A stretch of DNA of 41,190 nucleotides from Geobacteraceae bacterium (GCA_024281055.1 JAMXLF010000082.1:1-41190); one strand, 5' to 3'; shown: positions 16,801 through 25,794, numbered from the stretch's first letter. Translations and numbers: made by a program. Notes: generated from the letters alone by a model not told the origin.

Positions 16801-17385
16801 ATCCCGGCAGGTGAGGAGCAGCCGGGAAGAAGTGGATCCCTTGGTGGCAAGGTCGGTGAGGGTCAGGGAGATTCCTTCCATCTTGCGGCCGACGATGGTG
16901 AATGAGGCGTCCTCCAGTATGAACTTCCTGACGAAGGTTTCCGCGGGGCTTTTCCTTGCCGTCAGTCGCCGCACCAGCTCACCGATATTCCACTCCCCGG
17001 TGCTGCTTCTGCTGACCGTGAGACTGAGCCCCCTGAGCTCTATCAGGGCAAAACTCCGGCGGCCAGCCAGTATCTCACTCAAGTCAGGGGCAATTCTGAG
17101 CCTCTGGCATCGTGCCAACTCTCCGTTGAAACCGGCGGGATTGGCGATTGTCACGCCATCGGCGATAAGGGTGGTGCCGCTTATGGCAAGCCCGGAGACG
17201 GTGACCGGTTGCTGCAGGAACCCGCTCAGGAACCTGGCCGTCCGGACGGCAGCCCATGGAGTCGCTACCGCTGTTTTGAGCAGGAGGTAGGCGCCGAAAA
17301 CGAGCAGGACAGCGAATGTCCCCCACCGGAGCAAAGCGCGGCCGACCCGCCGTAAAGATAAATGTCGAAAAGTGTGCGCAGCCAT
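13834..17385 (-). CDS. AsmA-like envelope protein
   Basis: This is a very long envelope protein with one N-terminal membrane anchor and a huge periplasmic part. I chose the ATG at 17385 (1183 aa) because TGAGGTG lies directly upstream; the frame opens further to 17478. The anchor is about residues 17-40 (TFAVLLVFGAYLLLKTAVA), followed by an AsmA-type start (QPVTVSGLAISGTTLIADGV, IELRGLSLTVSRSSTGEWNI). A C-terminal AsmA-like region contains LKGMTGTIDLWTRTGNHEKM. AsmA/TamB/YdbH-type proteins form beta-taco grooves that move phospholipid between the membranes; that role here is inferred from the family. It forms a unit with ybgC. Confidence 0.8.
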   Translation of the reverse strand: MAAHTFRHLSLRRVGRALLRWGTFAVLLVFGAYLLLKTAVATPWAAVRTARFLSGFLQQPVTVSGLAISGTTLIADGVTIANPAGFNGELARCQRLRIAPDLSEILAGRRSFALIELRGLSLTVSRSSTGEWNIGELVRRLTARKSPAETFVRKFILEDASFTIVGRKMEGISLTLTDLATKGSTSSRLLLTCRDPNGNAYRLEGSARLGDAPAVDLSLTAPSLSLRGLDRLVRARLPLDADKGTGRLSLAAHFAGERLEARGDADWAGLAVPVQGGKIPLRGMLAFSGSYDLKRDTATFDSISLNANDVVKLHGHASIERVRGEGIFSGEVAGAGMELTDIQEFLPAGLRRDLSFRGTLVPGVFRFAGDRHHGVTAGGGTLALKRGELTRGGRPLLAECGGEVSLTREQDDWLVQGRLSRKAKPVGVPVQEIDLPFSARLSSRFRPIVADAGPFAATVAGVHMEGEASYRPAAPESLSVRLEVPRVAVAPLGEQFAQRNVKITTGTATASFRGAGRYPAGFHGEARVVLEGLTGTVGGRAVSLGKAAAQSTIGLVAGKVTAAGTGRVTAGVLGGMAVEGAFGFRVADGGITLSDGSCTIGATAVRFVAIRSAIPAARTSPGRERLPLRLEFDGVDIDQDEIQARGVAGSLAADLVSGADGRWLEGTGQVAAPRLMFGNRQMGALGSRLDFTKGGMVATVSGKALEGTLRGTARLDPFAKETLGRFNLDLEGSQCALLAGLAYRGEAVQPAGGTLDTRLAGSYSRQDGLRCTLTATGRDIFLRGKGGKTLLADGRLALTGDLAEGNLTLRDGMVGVGPKLLLKFQGSVAHAAAPERKGQLSLFLPAVPLETVAGSFANLLPRPLQEATLAGTLTGHAAVRLDGRNTVLGGAATVAAGALDIPGQKLSVSGIRGTFPFDLVLAGGGGGSLPEIPHVSRNGYAGFLHNLRQAKPDGETFTIGSIRFGAVESGEITVRVKTGNGITEITALKAELYGGELLGKGFVGYRRGAAYGGDILVNDLSLRMFCDSYPAIKGYITGRLDGVMTFHREGAGLKGMTGTIDLWTRTGNHEKMLVSKEFLQKLAGKKLKGIFFRNDRPYDRGEISATLKKGYLTFDLLDIEHTNFFGVKDLSVSVAPVQNRIAVDHLISAIREAAARGKAVKGGEPPAEAPVEAPPATEFKWEE

Positions 17386-17396
17386 GTTCACCTCAG

Positions 17397-17425
17397 ACTT
17401 TACCCGCTGGGAGCGGATTTGGCAA
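17397..17425 (-). promoter_or_regulatory. Promoter of asmA-like/ybgC
   Basis: On the minus strand, TTGCCA (17425-17420) and TAAAGT (17402-17397) are separated by 17 bases. The -10 is only 11 bases before the start codon, so the RNA would be nearly leaderless or start within the ribosome-binding site; this lowers confidence. Confidence 0.3.
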
Positions 17426-17555
17426 GGGTAGAGGAGAGAGGCTTCGAGCGGAGGAAATTGCCGGGCAGGGTAAGGCATGGAACAAGCGTGGGATGGCCGA
17501 CAATTGACTGGAAAGCTGCGGTGCCGGACGAGGCATCTTCGGGAAGGGAATAGGT

Positions 17556-17584
17556 AAAAAAACGCCCCGCATGACGGGGCGTTT
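17556..17584 (-). terminator. Intrinsic terminator of hup
   Basis: AAACGCCCCG (17560-17569) pairs with CGGGGCGTTT (17575-17584). On the minus strand the stem is followed by a run of seven T residues, about 80 bases after the hup stop. Confidence 0.85.
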
Positions 17585-17663
17585 CTACGACCTGCAATCG
17601 CTTACAAAGAAACGGGTCCTTTGCAAGCACTATGAATGTAGCTAAATCTGCCGCAAGTAGATG

Positions 17664-17945
17664 CTACTTCTTCTTGGCGACTGCATCCTTGAGGGCCTTG
17701 CCGGGACGGAATTTGGGCACCTTGGCCGCGGCGATCTTGATCTCTTTGCCGGTCTGGGGATTGCGACCGGTGCGAGCCTTCCGGTTGGCCACTTCGAAGC
17801 TACCGAAGCCAACCAGCGTAACGCGATCGCCTTTCTTCAGAGCGCCGCTCACGGTGGAGATGAACGCCCCCACAGCCTTTTCTGCCGCCGCTTTGGTCAG
17901 ATTGGCAGACTTCGCTACCGCTTCAACAAGTTCTGCTTTGGTCAT
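17664..17945 (-). CDS. hup: HU-family DNA-binding protein
   Basis: This is a histone-like nucleoid protein of 93 residues. It has the full HU pattern: [20 protein letters not shown] at the N-terminus, [20 protein letters not shown], the beta-arm sequence [12 protein letters not shown], and the terminal helix [16 protein letters not shown]. It dimerises and bends DNA without strong sequence preference. It is a single-gene unit with a strong Shine-Dalgarno (AAGGAGGAGGG), its own promoter and its own terminator, as expected for an abundant protein. Which HU paralogue this is cannot be told. Confidence 0.96.
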   Translation of the reverse strand: MTKAELVEAVAKSANLTKAAAEKAVGAFISTVSGALKKGDRVTLVGFGSFEVANRKARTGRNPQTGKEIKIAAAKVPKFRPGKALKDAVAKKK

Positions 17946-17983
17946 AACAACCCTCCTCCTTTGTAATTAGCTGCTTCACGAAT

Positions 17984-18011
17984 ACTATAGACATAAAATT
18001 TCACTTTGCAA
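17984..18011 (-). promoter_or_regulatory. Promoter of hup
   Basis: On the minus strand, TTGCAA (18011-18006) and TATAGT (17989-17984) are separated by 16 bases. AT-rich DNA lies immediately upstream (a run of A and T near 18017-18040) and could act as an UP element. Confidence 0.65.
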
Positions 18012-18187
18012 GGGGTTTTTGAAAAAAAAAATTATTTTTTCCACGTATAGCCTGAATCCCCCGGGATATCCCCCGGCATTTCCACCCCCGGCAAGGGATT
18101 TTCTTCTCTGCAATCCGCGGATGAGGGCTATTCCCCGTCCGCCCCGATACCGGCAATGACCGGTACCCGTGCAGCGCGGCGACATGG

Positions 18188-20668
18188 TCACTCCCTGGTG
18201 TCGCCCCCCCCTTTGGCGGCGTCGCCGTCGTATGAGGTCGGCTCCGTGCCGCTGACGAAGCATTCCACATCGCTTCCCTCGCTCCCATCCTTGGCCAGCT
18301 TGCCGGTACGGGGGTTGATCCGGGCAAAGGTGATGTTGTCGGGGGTGGTGAAATTCTGCACCGGGACTCCCGCCAGGCCACGCTGCATGAAGTCGGTCCA
18401 GATCGGGGCAGCGGCCTGCCCACCTGATCCGCCTGCCCCGAGAGATCTCTCCTGGTCATAGCCGACCCACACCCCCGCCACCAGCTGCGGGACGTAACCG
18501 ACGAACCAGGCGTCCTTCATGTCGTTGGTGGTGCCGGTCTTGCCGGCCACGGGGCGCCCCAGCGCCTTGGCACGCTGACCGGTGCCGCTGGTCACGACGC
18601 TCTCCATGAGGTTCGTCATGATGTATGCGGTATCAGGGGAGATGACCGGTACCGGCGCCAGGGAAGAGCTTCCTTCCGACGGTTTGGTGTTCGCATCGGC
18701 AGGCCTGTTATTCCCATCGGCCGTCAATCGCACGGCCGACGTCGCCGAGGTGAAAACCGGCACCGCCGGAGGCGTGATCTCTTCGAGTACCTTCCCGTCC
18801 CGGTCGGTTACCCTGGTGATGAAGTAGGGGGTAAGCCGGTAGCCGCCGGAGGCAAACACCGCGTAGGCGCTCGTAAGCTCCATGGGAGTGAGGCTGGAGG
18901 AGCCGAGGGCCAGGGTGAGGTTGCTGTCGAGGGGAGAGGAGATCCCCAGTTTCTTGGCGTAGTCGATGGCATAGCCGACCCCGATCTGCTCGAGGATCTT
19001 GACGCTTACCACGTTGATGGAGTTGGTGAGCGCCTCCCGCATGGTCACCGCACCGCGATAGATGTTGTCGTAGTTTTTCGGCTTCCAGGCCTTGTCCTTG
19101 CCACTGTCGTACTCCACGGGGGAGTCGTCGAAGACGGTCGCCGGGGTCAGCCCCTTGTCAACTGCGGCGGCGTAGATGATCGGCTTGAAGGCCGAGCCGG
19201 GATTGCGCCGCGCCTGCATGGCCCGGTTGAACTGGCTTCGCTTGAAATCGTACCCCCCGATCATCGCCCGGACGGCGCCGGAGCGCGGGTCCATGGCAAA
19301 GAGGGCGGCCTGGGCATCCGGTTCCTGGTCGAGGGCAAAGACCGCACCGGCCTTGTTGGCGTCGGGAGTAACCACCGATACCTCGATGACCGCCCCGAGG
19401 GGGAGCGCCTTCTCCTTACCCTCCGGCCTCCCGTAGCTCTGCAAGAGCGCAACCTTGCCGGCCCAAGCCATGTTTTTCTTGGGCAGCACGCCGCTCCGGT
19501 CGCCGACCCGGACCCGCAGCTCGCCCTTGGCGGGATCCGCCCCGATGACCACCCCCTGGTAGGTGGCCCCGGTCTTAAGGACCGGTCCATCGATCCCGTC
19601 CTCGGTCCGCTTGCAGAAGTCGTCCACTTCGTTCTCACGGAGGTACTTCAGCGCCCCGCGGAATCCCTGGCGCTTGTCCAGGGCCTTGAGGCCGTTGACG
19701 ACCCCTTCGTAGGCGGCCTTCTGCATCTCGGCGTTCATGGTGGTGTAGATCTTCAGCCCCTGCTTGTACAGACGGTCCTCGCCGTACTTCTCCTCCAGCA
19801 TGATCCGCACCTGTTCCAGGAAGTAGGCCGACTGGTCGCTGTTCACCTTCTTCAGGGAACGGATCACGAGCGGGGTGTTCTTGGCGCGGTCCGCCTCGGC
19901 CTGGGTGATGTACCCCTCTTTGACCATCCGTTCCAGCACGTAGGCCTGCCGCTCTTTCGCCTTGGCGAAGTGCTTGATGGGAGAGTAGCTGTTGGGCGCC
20001 TTGGGAAGTCCCGCCAGCATCGCCATCTCCGCCAGGTTGAGCTTGTCCACGTCCTTGGCGAAATAGCTCTCCGCCGCCAGCTGCACCCCGTACGCGCCCG
20101 CCCCGAGGTAGATCTGGTTCAGGTAGATGTAGAGGATCTCGTCCTTGGAGAGGCGGTCTTCCATCCGCTTGGCGAGGATGGCTTCCTTCAGCTTGCGGGA
20201 GAACTTCTTCTCCGGGGTGAGGAGCATGGATTTGGCCACCTGCTGGGTGATGGTCGATGCCCCCTCCTTTTTCCGCAGGGAGATGAGGTTCTTGAAGGCG
20301 GCCCGGACGATCCCCAGGTAGTCGATCCCCTTGTGCTGGTAGAAATTCGAGTCTTCCGCCGCGACGAAGGCCTGGATCAGCTGCCGCGGGATCTTCTCCA
20401 CCGGCACCACCGTGCGCCGCTCGATGTAGAATTCCCCCACGAGGCTCCCGTCGTCGCCGAAGACCTGGGAGACGATCGGCGGCCGGTAGTCGGCCAGGCG
20501 GTCCACCTTGGGGAGGGTGGCCAAAAGGTAGAAGAAATAGCCGACGAGCGCCATGACGGCGGCAGTTGCGGCAAGCGCCGCCGTGACGGCAACGACCCGG
20601 CCTAGTCCGCGACCGGTTTCCCTCGGCGCCCTCCGGTTCAGGTTCTGTCGTCCTTGGTACACATTCAT
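18188..20668 (-). CDS. Class A penicillin-binding protein PBP1A
   Basis: This bifunctional peptidoglycan synthase (826 aa) joins glycan strands and cross-links peptides. It has an N-terminal membrane anchor (about 25-50), a GT51 glycosyltransferase domain with catalytic E105 (AAEDSNFYQHKG), GASTITQQVAKSM and YLNQIYLGAGAYGVQ, an OB-like domain (about 365-440), and a transpeptidase domain with nucleophile S492 in SAFK, the SxN motif S550-I-N552, and KTGT at 710-713. A Thr/Ser/Pro/Asp-rich stretch near 634-675 looks like a flexible insertion in the transpeptidase domain. It is the only gene of its unit, with a promoter just before it. Confidence 0.95.
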   Translation of the reverse strand: MNVYQGRQNLNRRAPRETGRGLGRVVAVTAALAATAAVMALVGYFFYLLATLPKVDRLADYRPPIVSQVFGDDGSLVGEFYIERRTVVPVEKIPRQLIQAFVAAEDSNFYQHKGIDYLGIVRAAFKNLISLRKKEGASTITQQVAKSMLLTPEKKFSRKLKEAILAKRMEDRLSKDEILYIYLNQIYLGAGAYGVQLAAESYFAKDVDKLNLAEMAMLAGLPKAPNSYSPIKHFAKAKERQAYVLERMVKEGYITQAEADRAKNTPLVIRSLKKVNSDQSAYFLEQVRIMLEEKYGEDRLYKQGLKIYTTMNAEMQKAAYEGVVNGLKALDKRQGFRGALKYLRENEVDDFCKRTEDGIDGPVLKTGATYQGVVIGADPAKGELRVRVGDRSGVLPKKNMAWAGKVALLQSYGRPEGKEKALPLGAVIEVSVVTPDANKAGAVFALDQEPDAQAALFAMDPRSGAVRAMIGGYDFKRSQFNRAMQARRNPGSAFKPIIYAAAVDKGLTPATVFDDSPVEYDSGKDKAWKPKNYDNIYRGAVTMREALTNSINVVSVKILEQIGVGYAIDYAKKLGISSPLDSNLTLALGSSSLTPMELTSAYAVFASGGYRLTPYFITRVTDRDGKVLEEITPPAVPVFTSATSAVRLTADGNNRPADANTKPSEGSSSLAPVPVISPDTAYIMTNLMESVVTSGTGQRAKALGRPVAGKTGTTNDMKDAWFVGYVPQLVAGVWVGYDQERSLGAGGSGGQAAAPIWTDFMQRGLAGVPVQNFTTPDNITFARINPRTGKLAKDGSEGSDVECFVSGTEPTSYDGDAAKGGGDTRE

Positions 20669-20707
20669 GATGGGTTATCCCCGTAACGAAAAAGTGAGAA
20701 TCAGGGT

Positions 20708-20736
20708 ATTATCGCCCGTTTGACGCGGGATTTCAA
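20708..20736 (-). promoter_or_regulatory. Promoter of the PBP1A gene
   Basis: On the minus strand, TTGAAA (20736-20731) and GATAAT (20713-20708) are separated by 17 bases. It starts right after the EamA stop codon, so the PBP gene can be transcribed alone. Confidence 0.6.
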
Positions 20737-20742
20737 GGATTT

Positions 20743-21654
20743 TCAGACCGGGCCGGAGCGGTAGGTGGCGATCAGTCGCCGCTCCCGGTACCGCTTGATG
20801 GCAAGCGGCATGACCACCGCCCCGAAGATCAGCGCGCACCCCAGCCACTCCCTGCCGGAAAGGCGTTCGCTGAGGAGCAGCACCCCCCCGAGCATGCTCC
20901 AGACCGGGTCGAGGGTGTAGATGAGGCCCGCCTTGGTAGGTGTCGTATAGCGCTGGAAGGAGTTCTGCAGGGTGAAGCAGATGACCGTCGGGAACACCGC
21001 GCAATAGAGGAGCGCCCCGGCGGAAACCGGGCCGACCCGGAACGGCTGCCACGGCAAAACCGCGACAAGGATGCCGCCGATGGCCGCCACGGTGGCGAAC
21101 TGCACCAGGGAGACGAGATAGACGTCCTCGTCCCTGAGGACCCGCGAAACCAGGATGATATGGAAGGAGATGAACAGGGCGCAGACCGTGGAGAGGAGGT
21201 CGCCGTGGCTGAACCCCGCGACGCCGCCCCGGGCCAGCTGCCAGAGCCCCGCGAGGGCAAGGGCGATCCCCGCCAGGTTCCACCGGTCTACCCGCTCCCG
21301 CCAGAAGAGAAAGCAGATGAGCGGGATGAGAAGGACAAAGAGGTTGTTGAGAAAGCCAGCCCGGGAGGCGGTGGTACCGAAGAGCCCGACCACGAAGGAA
21401 AGGTTGGTAGCCGCCAGAGCCAAGCCGACTATTGCCCCCCTTCGCGCTATGTCCCGGTTCATGCCCGGGAGCCGCTTGAGACAGTATCCTCCCATGATGA
21501 TGGTGGCAAGCGCAAAACGGAGGAACATGAAGGTGACCGGAGGGATCTCGCGGAAACCGAGCTTGTTGGCAACGAAACTCCCCCCCCAGAGAAAGGTGGT
21601 GAGGACCAGTACCAGGGTGACCCGGGTGGAGGAAATCTGTCGGGAATCTGTCAT
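20743..21654 (-). CDS. EamA-family (DMT) transporter
   Basis: This is a ten-helix drug/metabolite transporter of 303 residues with two EamA repeats. The first opens with LVLVLTTFLWGGSFVANKLG, and the second ends with PVWSMLGGVLLLSERLSGRE, a typical EamA signature in the last helices. A positively charged tail (KRYRERRLIATYRSGPV) is cytoplasmic. Substrates of this family vary (amino acids, metabolites, drugs) and cannot be told here. Its ATG overlaps the stop of the EndoQ-like gene (ATGA), so the two are probably co-translated, although no functional link is known. Confidence 0.88.
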   Translation of the reverse strand: MTDSRQISSTRVTLVLVLTTFLWGGSFVANKLGFREIPPVTFMFLRFALATIIMGGYCLKRLPGMNRDIARRGAIVGLALAATNLSFVVGLFGTTASRAGFLNNLFVLLIPLICFLFWRERVDRWNLAGIALALAGLWQLARGGVAGFSHGDLLSTVCALFISFHIILVSRVLRDEDVYLVSLVQFATVAAIGGILVAVLPWQPFRVGPVSAGALLYCAVFPTVICFTLQNSFQRYTTPTKAGLIYTLDPVWSMLGGVLLLSERLSGREWLGCALIFGAVVMPLAIKRYRERRLIATYRSGPV

Positions 21655-22967
21655 GGGCCCTCGTCGAAAAGCGATCGGTGCGATCCGGACAGCCGATCCG
21701 CACCGATAAGTTGCGTCAGCTCTCCCGGGGCGAACACCCTGATTACCCCGTACTCCCCGTCGTAACCAGACTGCCGGTGCACCCGACCGTTGCGGATCCG
21801 GGCCATTGCCTCTCCGAGGAGGACGGATTGATTGCGGATCTCTTCCAGGGGCGTGTGGAGGACGAGCCCGAACTCAGAGCCGAAGCGGGCAATGGTTCGG
21901 GCGTACTCGCACAGCACTGCCTTGGAACCGGGGCCGACGCCAAGGATTTCGCCAAGGACCTCGGGAAGCGGGATGAGACTGAAGACCTCCGGCGCATCGT
22001 CCGGAATGAGAGGCTCATCCCGGTCGGCAAGCTCCAGTACCCGGTGCTGCACGCCGACCGTGAGGGGCTTGCCGCAGGCCGGACAGAGGCTTTCCAGCCG
22101 GCGAGTCTCCACCGGGTCGAGGCAGACCCCGCAGGCGCGGTGGCCGTCGGCGTGGTACTTCCCCTCCTCCGGAAAGAACTCTACCGTACCCCGGAAGGTC
22201 CCGCGCCGGTTGGCGCGAATGGCGTCGCGCAGGGCGAAGAAATCGAGGCCGGTGGCGAAGAGGTTTGCCTCACGGCCGAGCTTGGCGGGGGAGTGGCAGT
22301 CTGAGTTGGAGACGAGGGCAAGCCGGTCCAGGGTCGAGATGAGGCGGTTCATGGCCGGGTCGGAGGAGAGCCCCGTCTCCAGGGCGAAGACATGGGGGGT
22401 AAGGTCGCCGAAGCACTCCTCGATACTGTCAAAGCCCGAGCGGGAGCCGAACAAGGAAAACCACGGGGTCCAGACGTGGGCCGGGACGAGGAACCCCTCC
22501 GGTGCGGCTTCGAGAAGGATCTCCAGGAGGTCGCGGCTGTCGAGGCCGAGGATGGGACGGCCGTCCGACGCGATGTTGCCGATACCGGCCAGGCGGGCGT
22601 TAACGCGCGCGGCAGCGGCAAAATCGGGGACGTAGAGGAGGTTGTGGACCTTGCGGGTGGCGCCGTGGCGCTTGTAGATGCTGCTCACCTCGGCGGAAAG
22701 GAGGAAGCGGACCGGCGCCGCTGCCGGGGTCACCCCCGGAAGCGGCGATGGGATCTCCTTATCCCGCTTCAGCCGGAAGAGCCCCGGCTCGGCCGGCTCC
22801 AGCTCCTCCGTCAGATGGCGAAACCAGCCGGGGTGGGTGAAGTCGCCCGTGCCGACGACGGTGATCCCCTTCACCCGCGCCCAGGCGGCGAGCCCCATGA
22901 GGGTGCTCTCCCGGCTTGTCGCCCGGGAGTACGGAGAATGAGTATGCAGATCGGCTATGTAATTCAT
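21651..22967 (-). CDS. Endonuclease Q (EndoQ)-like PHP-domain protein
   Basis: The sequence fits EndoQ, a PHP-fold nuclease first described in Pyrococcus that cuts 5' of deaminated bases and abasic sites. The ATG at 22967 gives 438 residues; Pyrococcus EndoQ is about 424. The PHP metal ligands are visible: H8 and H10 (ADLHTHSPYSRATSRE), D42 (GTGDFTHPGW), E93 (SAEVSSIYK), H164 (VPAHVWTPWF), and D223/H225 (SNSDCHSPAKLG). Four cysteines at 279, 282, 295 and 298 form a zinc finger (CGVC, CPAC), as in EndoQ. The open frame continues upstream to 23450, but that part is non-coding in look. Bacterial homologues are often labelled as helicase-like proteins or PHP proteins. Confidence 0.8.
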   Translation of the reverse strand: MNYIADLHTHSPYSRATSRESTLMGLAAWARVKGITVVGTGDFTHPGWFRHLTEELEPAEPGLFRLKRDKEIPSPLPGVTPAAAPVRFLLSAEVSSIYKRHGATRKVHNLLYVPDFAAAARVNARLAGIGNIASDGRPILGLDSRDLLEILLEAAPEGFLVPAHVWTPWFSLFGSRSGFDSIEECFGDLTPHVFALETGLSSDPAMNRLISTLDRLALVSNSDCHSPAKLGREANLFATGLDFFALRDAIRANRRGTFRGTVEFFPEEGKYHADGHRACGVCLDPVETRRLESLCPACGKPLTVGVQHRVLELADRDEPLIPDDAPEVFSLIPLPEVLGEILGVGPGSKAVLCEYARTIARFGSEFGLVLHTPLEEIRNQSVLLGEAMARIRNGRVHRQSGYDGEYGVIRVFAPGELTQLIGADRLSGSHRSLFDEGP

Positions 22968-23061
22968 GCTTCTTCTCGGAAAGATTAATGTAACCGGGAT
23001 GAACGGGATATTCAAGGTAAAAACGGAATTGGAGGGTAAGGGAGAGGGAAACACCCGCACC

Positions 23062-23089
23062 TTGAAAAATCGTTTATCCGCCCTATACT
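23062..23089 (+). promoter_or_regulatory. Promoter of the sensor-kinase cluster
   Basis: TTGAAA (23062-23067) and TATACT (23084-23089) are separated by 16 bases, 71 bases before the first ATG of the kinase gene. Confidence 0.55.
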
Positions 23090-23160
23090 GAGAACTGCCG
23101 GCAGAATGGGCCGGAAGAAGGACCCCACGATCAGAACCAGGCGAAAACGCCTGATGGGGC

Positions 23161-25782
23161 ATGATGATGAACGCTGAGAAGAACACCCCCCCGGGAAAGA
23201 GCCATTTCCTGTATGGCATTAATGGCATTACCGGCATGCTCATCCTCGGTGTGGTCATCCCGATCGCCGCCATCGTGCTGCTCCACCTTCTGTTGCCGGC
23301 CTGGAAGCTGGTCCATGCCCCACTCCATGCATTCATGGAATCCCTGGGGATTCTGGCGGCTTTCTCCCTGGCCCTCCTTCTCCTGTTCATCCGAAAAGAG
23401 AATCGGGATCTTACACCCCATGTCTGGATCGCCAGCGGTCTTCTCGCCATGGGTATCCTCGACAGTCTCCACGCCGCTCAAACGCTTGGGGCGCCCTTCG
23501 TGGGGCTGCGCAGCGCTTCGAATCTATTCGCCGGGATCCTCTTCTCCCTCGTATGGCTCCCCCCCCGCGCATCCCGGTCTCGGGCCGCCGATCTCCTGCC
23601 GTTCGTCACGGTCGGCGTGGTCGCATGTTTCGGCCTCTTCGTGATCGCCTCTCCCGGTGTTCTTCCGGAGATGATCGACGGTGAAGGGTATACGCTGGCG
23701 GCAAAGTTCATCAACGCCGCAGGAGGGGTTTTCTTCCTCGTTGCTGCGGCACGGTTCGTCACTCGCTATCGTGCCGGGGTGGGATTCGACGATTTCCTCT
23801 TCGCCAGCCTCTGCCTCCTCTTCGGTATGGCGGGGGTGCTCTTCCCGTTTTCCTTCACCTGATCCGCCGACTGGTGGCTCTGGCACCTCCTGCGCCTGGT
23901 GGCGTTTCTCCACATCATCTACTACATGTTCTTCATTTTCCAGCAGACCCTTGCGGAGTTGAAGGAGCTCAACGAAACCCTCGAACTGCGGGTTACGGAG
24001 CGGACCGCCCAGCTTGCAGCCGAGGTCGCAGAACGGAAACAGACCGAAACGGCGCTCAAGGAGAGCGAGACACGTTACCGCCGCCTTGTGGAATCGATCA
24101 CCGGCTATACCTACTCGGTCCAGGTCGAGGATGGGCGCCCGAGGGGGACCTCCCACAGTTCCGGCTGTGTCGCGGTAACAGGCTACACCCCCGAGGATTA
24201 TGCAGCCGACCCCGGCCTCTGGCTGCAGATGGTCCACGAAGAAGACCGGCAGGCAGTCGTGGAACAGGCGGCCCTGATCCTCTCGGGGAACGAAGCCCCC
24301 CCGCTGGAGCACCGCATCTACCACAAGGATGGCAGGATCCGCTGGGTGAAGAACAGGCCGGTCCCGCACTTTAACGGCGAGGGGAGGCTTGTGGCATACG
24401 ACGGGCTCATCTCTGACATCACCGAACGCAAGCTCGCCGAAGAGGAGATCAGGACGTACAACGAGGAACTCCTGACGATAAACCGGGTCGTCACCGCCTG
24501 CTCGAGCCTTCTTGACCTGCGGGAAGTGCTCGACCGGGTTCTCAAGGAGACCATGGAGATCGTCGGGCTCGCCGAGGGGAGCATCTGCGTCCTGAACAAC
24601 GACGGGAGCCTGCGCTTCACCGCGCACCGGGGCGCGGCCGCAATGGTGACCTTCGATGCGGCCACCGGCGAGAAGGCGCCGAGTGAATGCCTGTACAGGA
24701 GCTGCAGCGGCAATTTCGAGCCGATCATACTCCGCAGCCGGGAAGAGGTGGCACGTTTTGGCGGGAAAGATCTCCACCACGGGGAGGATATCTGCTTTCA
24801 CGCCGCATTTCCGCTCGTTACCGGGAAACGCATCTGCGTCGGGGTCCTCTGTCTCTTCAGCCGGAACGAGGCGCAACCGCCCGACAGGAGACTGCGTCTG
24901 GTGGAGACCATTACGGCCCATGTGGCACTCCTCCTGGAAAACGTCCGCCTCTACGAAGAGACGCTCTCCCATGCCGCCACCCTGGAAAAAAAGGTCGAGG
25001 AGCGGACCATGGAGCTGGAGCAGGCCAACCGGAAACTACGGGAGGTCGACCGGATCAAGTCCATGTTCATCGCCTCCATGAGCCATGAACTGCGGACGCC
25101 GCTCAATTCGGTCATCGGCCTCTCCAGCATCCTCCTCGACGAGTGGGTGGGTCCCCTGAACAGCGAGCAGAAGGAGAATCTCGCCATTGTCCTCAATGCG
25201 GGCGAACACCTCCTGTCCCTCATCAACGACGTCATCGACGTCTCGAAGATCGAAGCGGGGCAGATCGAGATTGACAGGGGGAGTTTCGACCTCCATGACG
25301 TGGTGGCAGAAGCGGTGACCACAGTGGAGAAGGAGATCCGCGACAAGGGACTGGCGCTGCACGTGGAAAACCTCCACCGCCCCATGACACGCCATGACCG
25401 CCGCAGGCTGATGCAGTGCCTGCTCAACCTCCTGAGCAATGCGGTAAAGTATACTGAAAAAGGAAGCATCTCGGTGACTGCCGGGGAGATTCCCAGCGCG
25501 AAGGCAAGAGTCGGGGATGCGGAAACGCACTGCCGGGGATACGTGGAGATAGCGGTGCAGGACACCGGCATCGGCATCGACGGGCCGGACCTGCCGCGGA
25601 TATTCGAACCCTTCACCCGCATCGATTCACGGTTGCGCCCGCGGGTTTCCGGCACCGGCCTCGGCCTCTACCTCACCAGGAAGCTCGTCACGGAAGCGTT
25701 GCGGGGAGAGATACACCTAACCAGTGAAGCCGGCCGCGGGAGCAGGTTCGTGATGGTCATCCCCGTAGACGGCGGAGAGTGA
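23161..25782 (+). pseudogene. Membrane PAS-GAF histidine kinase with in-frame TGA
   Basis: One reading frame runs from 23161 to 25782, broken only by TGA at 23860-23862 (codon 234 of 873). Codons 1-233 give about six membrane helices of a MASE3-like sensor region (MGILDSLHAAQTLGAPFVGL). After the TGA the frame continues at once with SADWWLWHLLRLVAFLHIIY, the last helix, then a linker (TLELRVTERTAQL), a PAS domain, a GAF domain (LLTINRVVTACSSLLDLREV), HisKA with H642 (SMSHELRTPLNSV), and HATPase_c (LLNLLSNAVKYTEKG, DTGIGIDG, GTGLGLYLTRKLV). A Trp would suit codon 234, one base from TGG. Without read-through the product would be two pieces; GTG 23899 or ATG 23926 could start a soluble-side kinase. 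Sequencing error, nonsense mutation and read-through are all open. Confidence 0.75.
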
Positions 25783-25794
25783 ACGGAGACGGTC

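Noticed and set aside
23860-23890. Selenocysteine insertion at the TGA of the kinase gene
   Set aside because: Only a small 5-bp stem (CCGCC/GGTGG) lies downstream, too close and unlike a bacterial SECIS. Cys or Sec is not expected in this membrane helix, where Trp fits.
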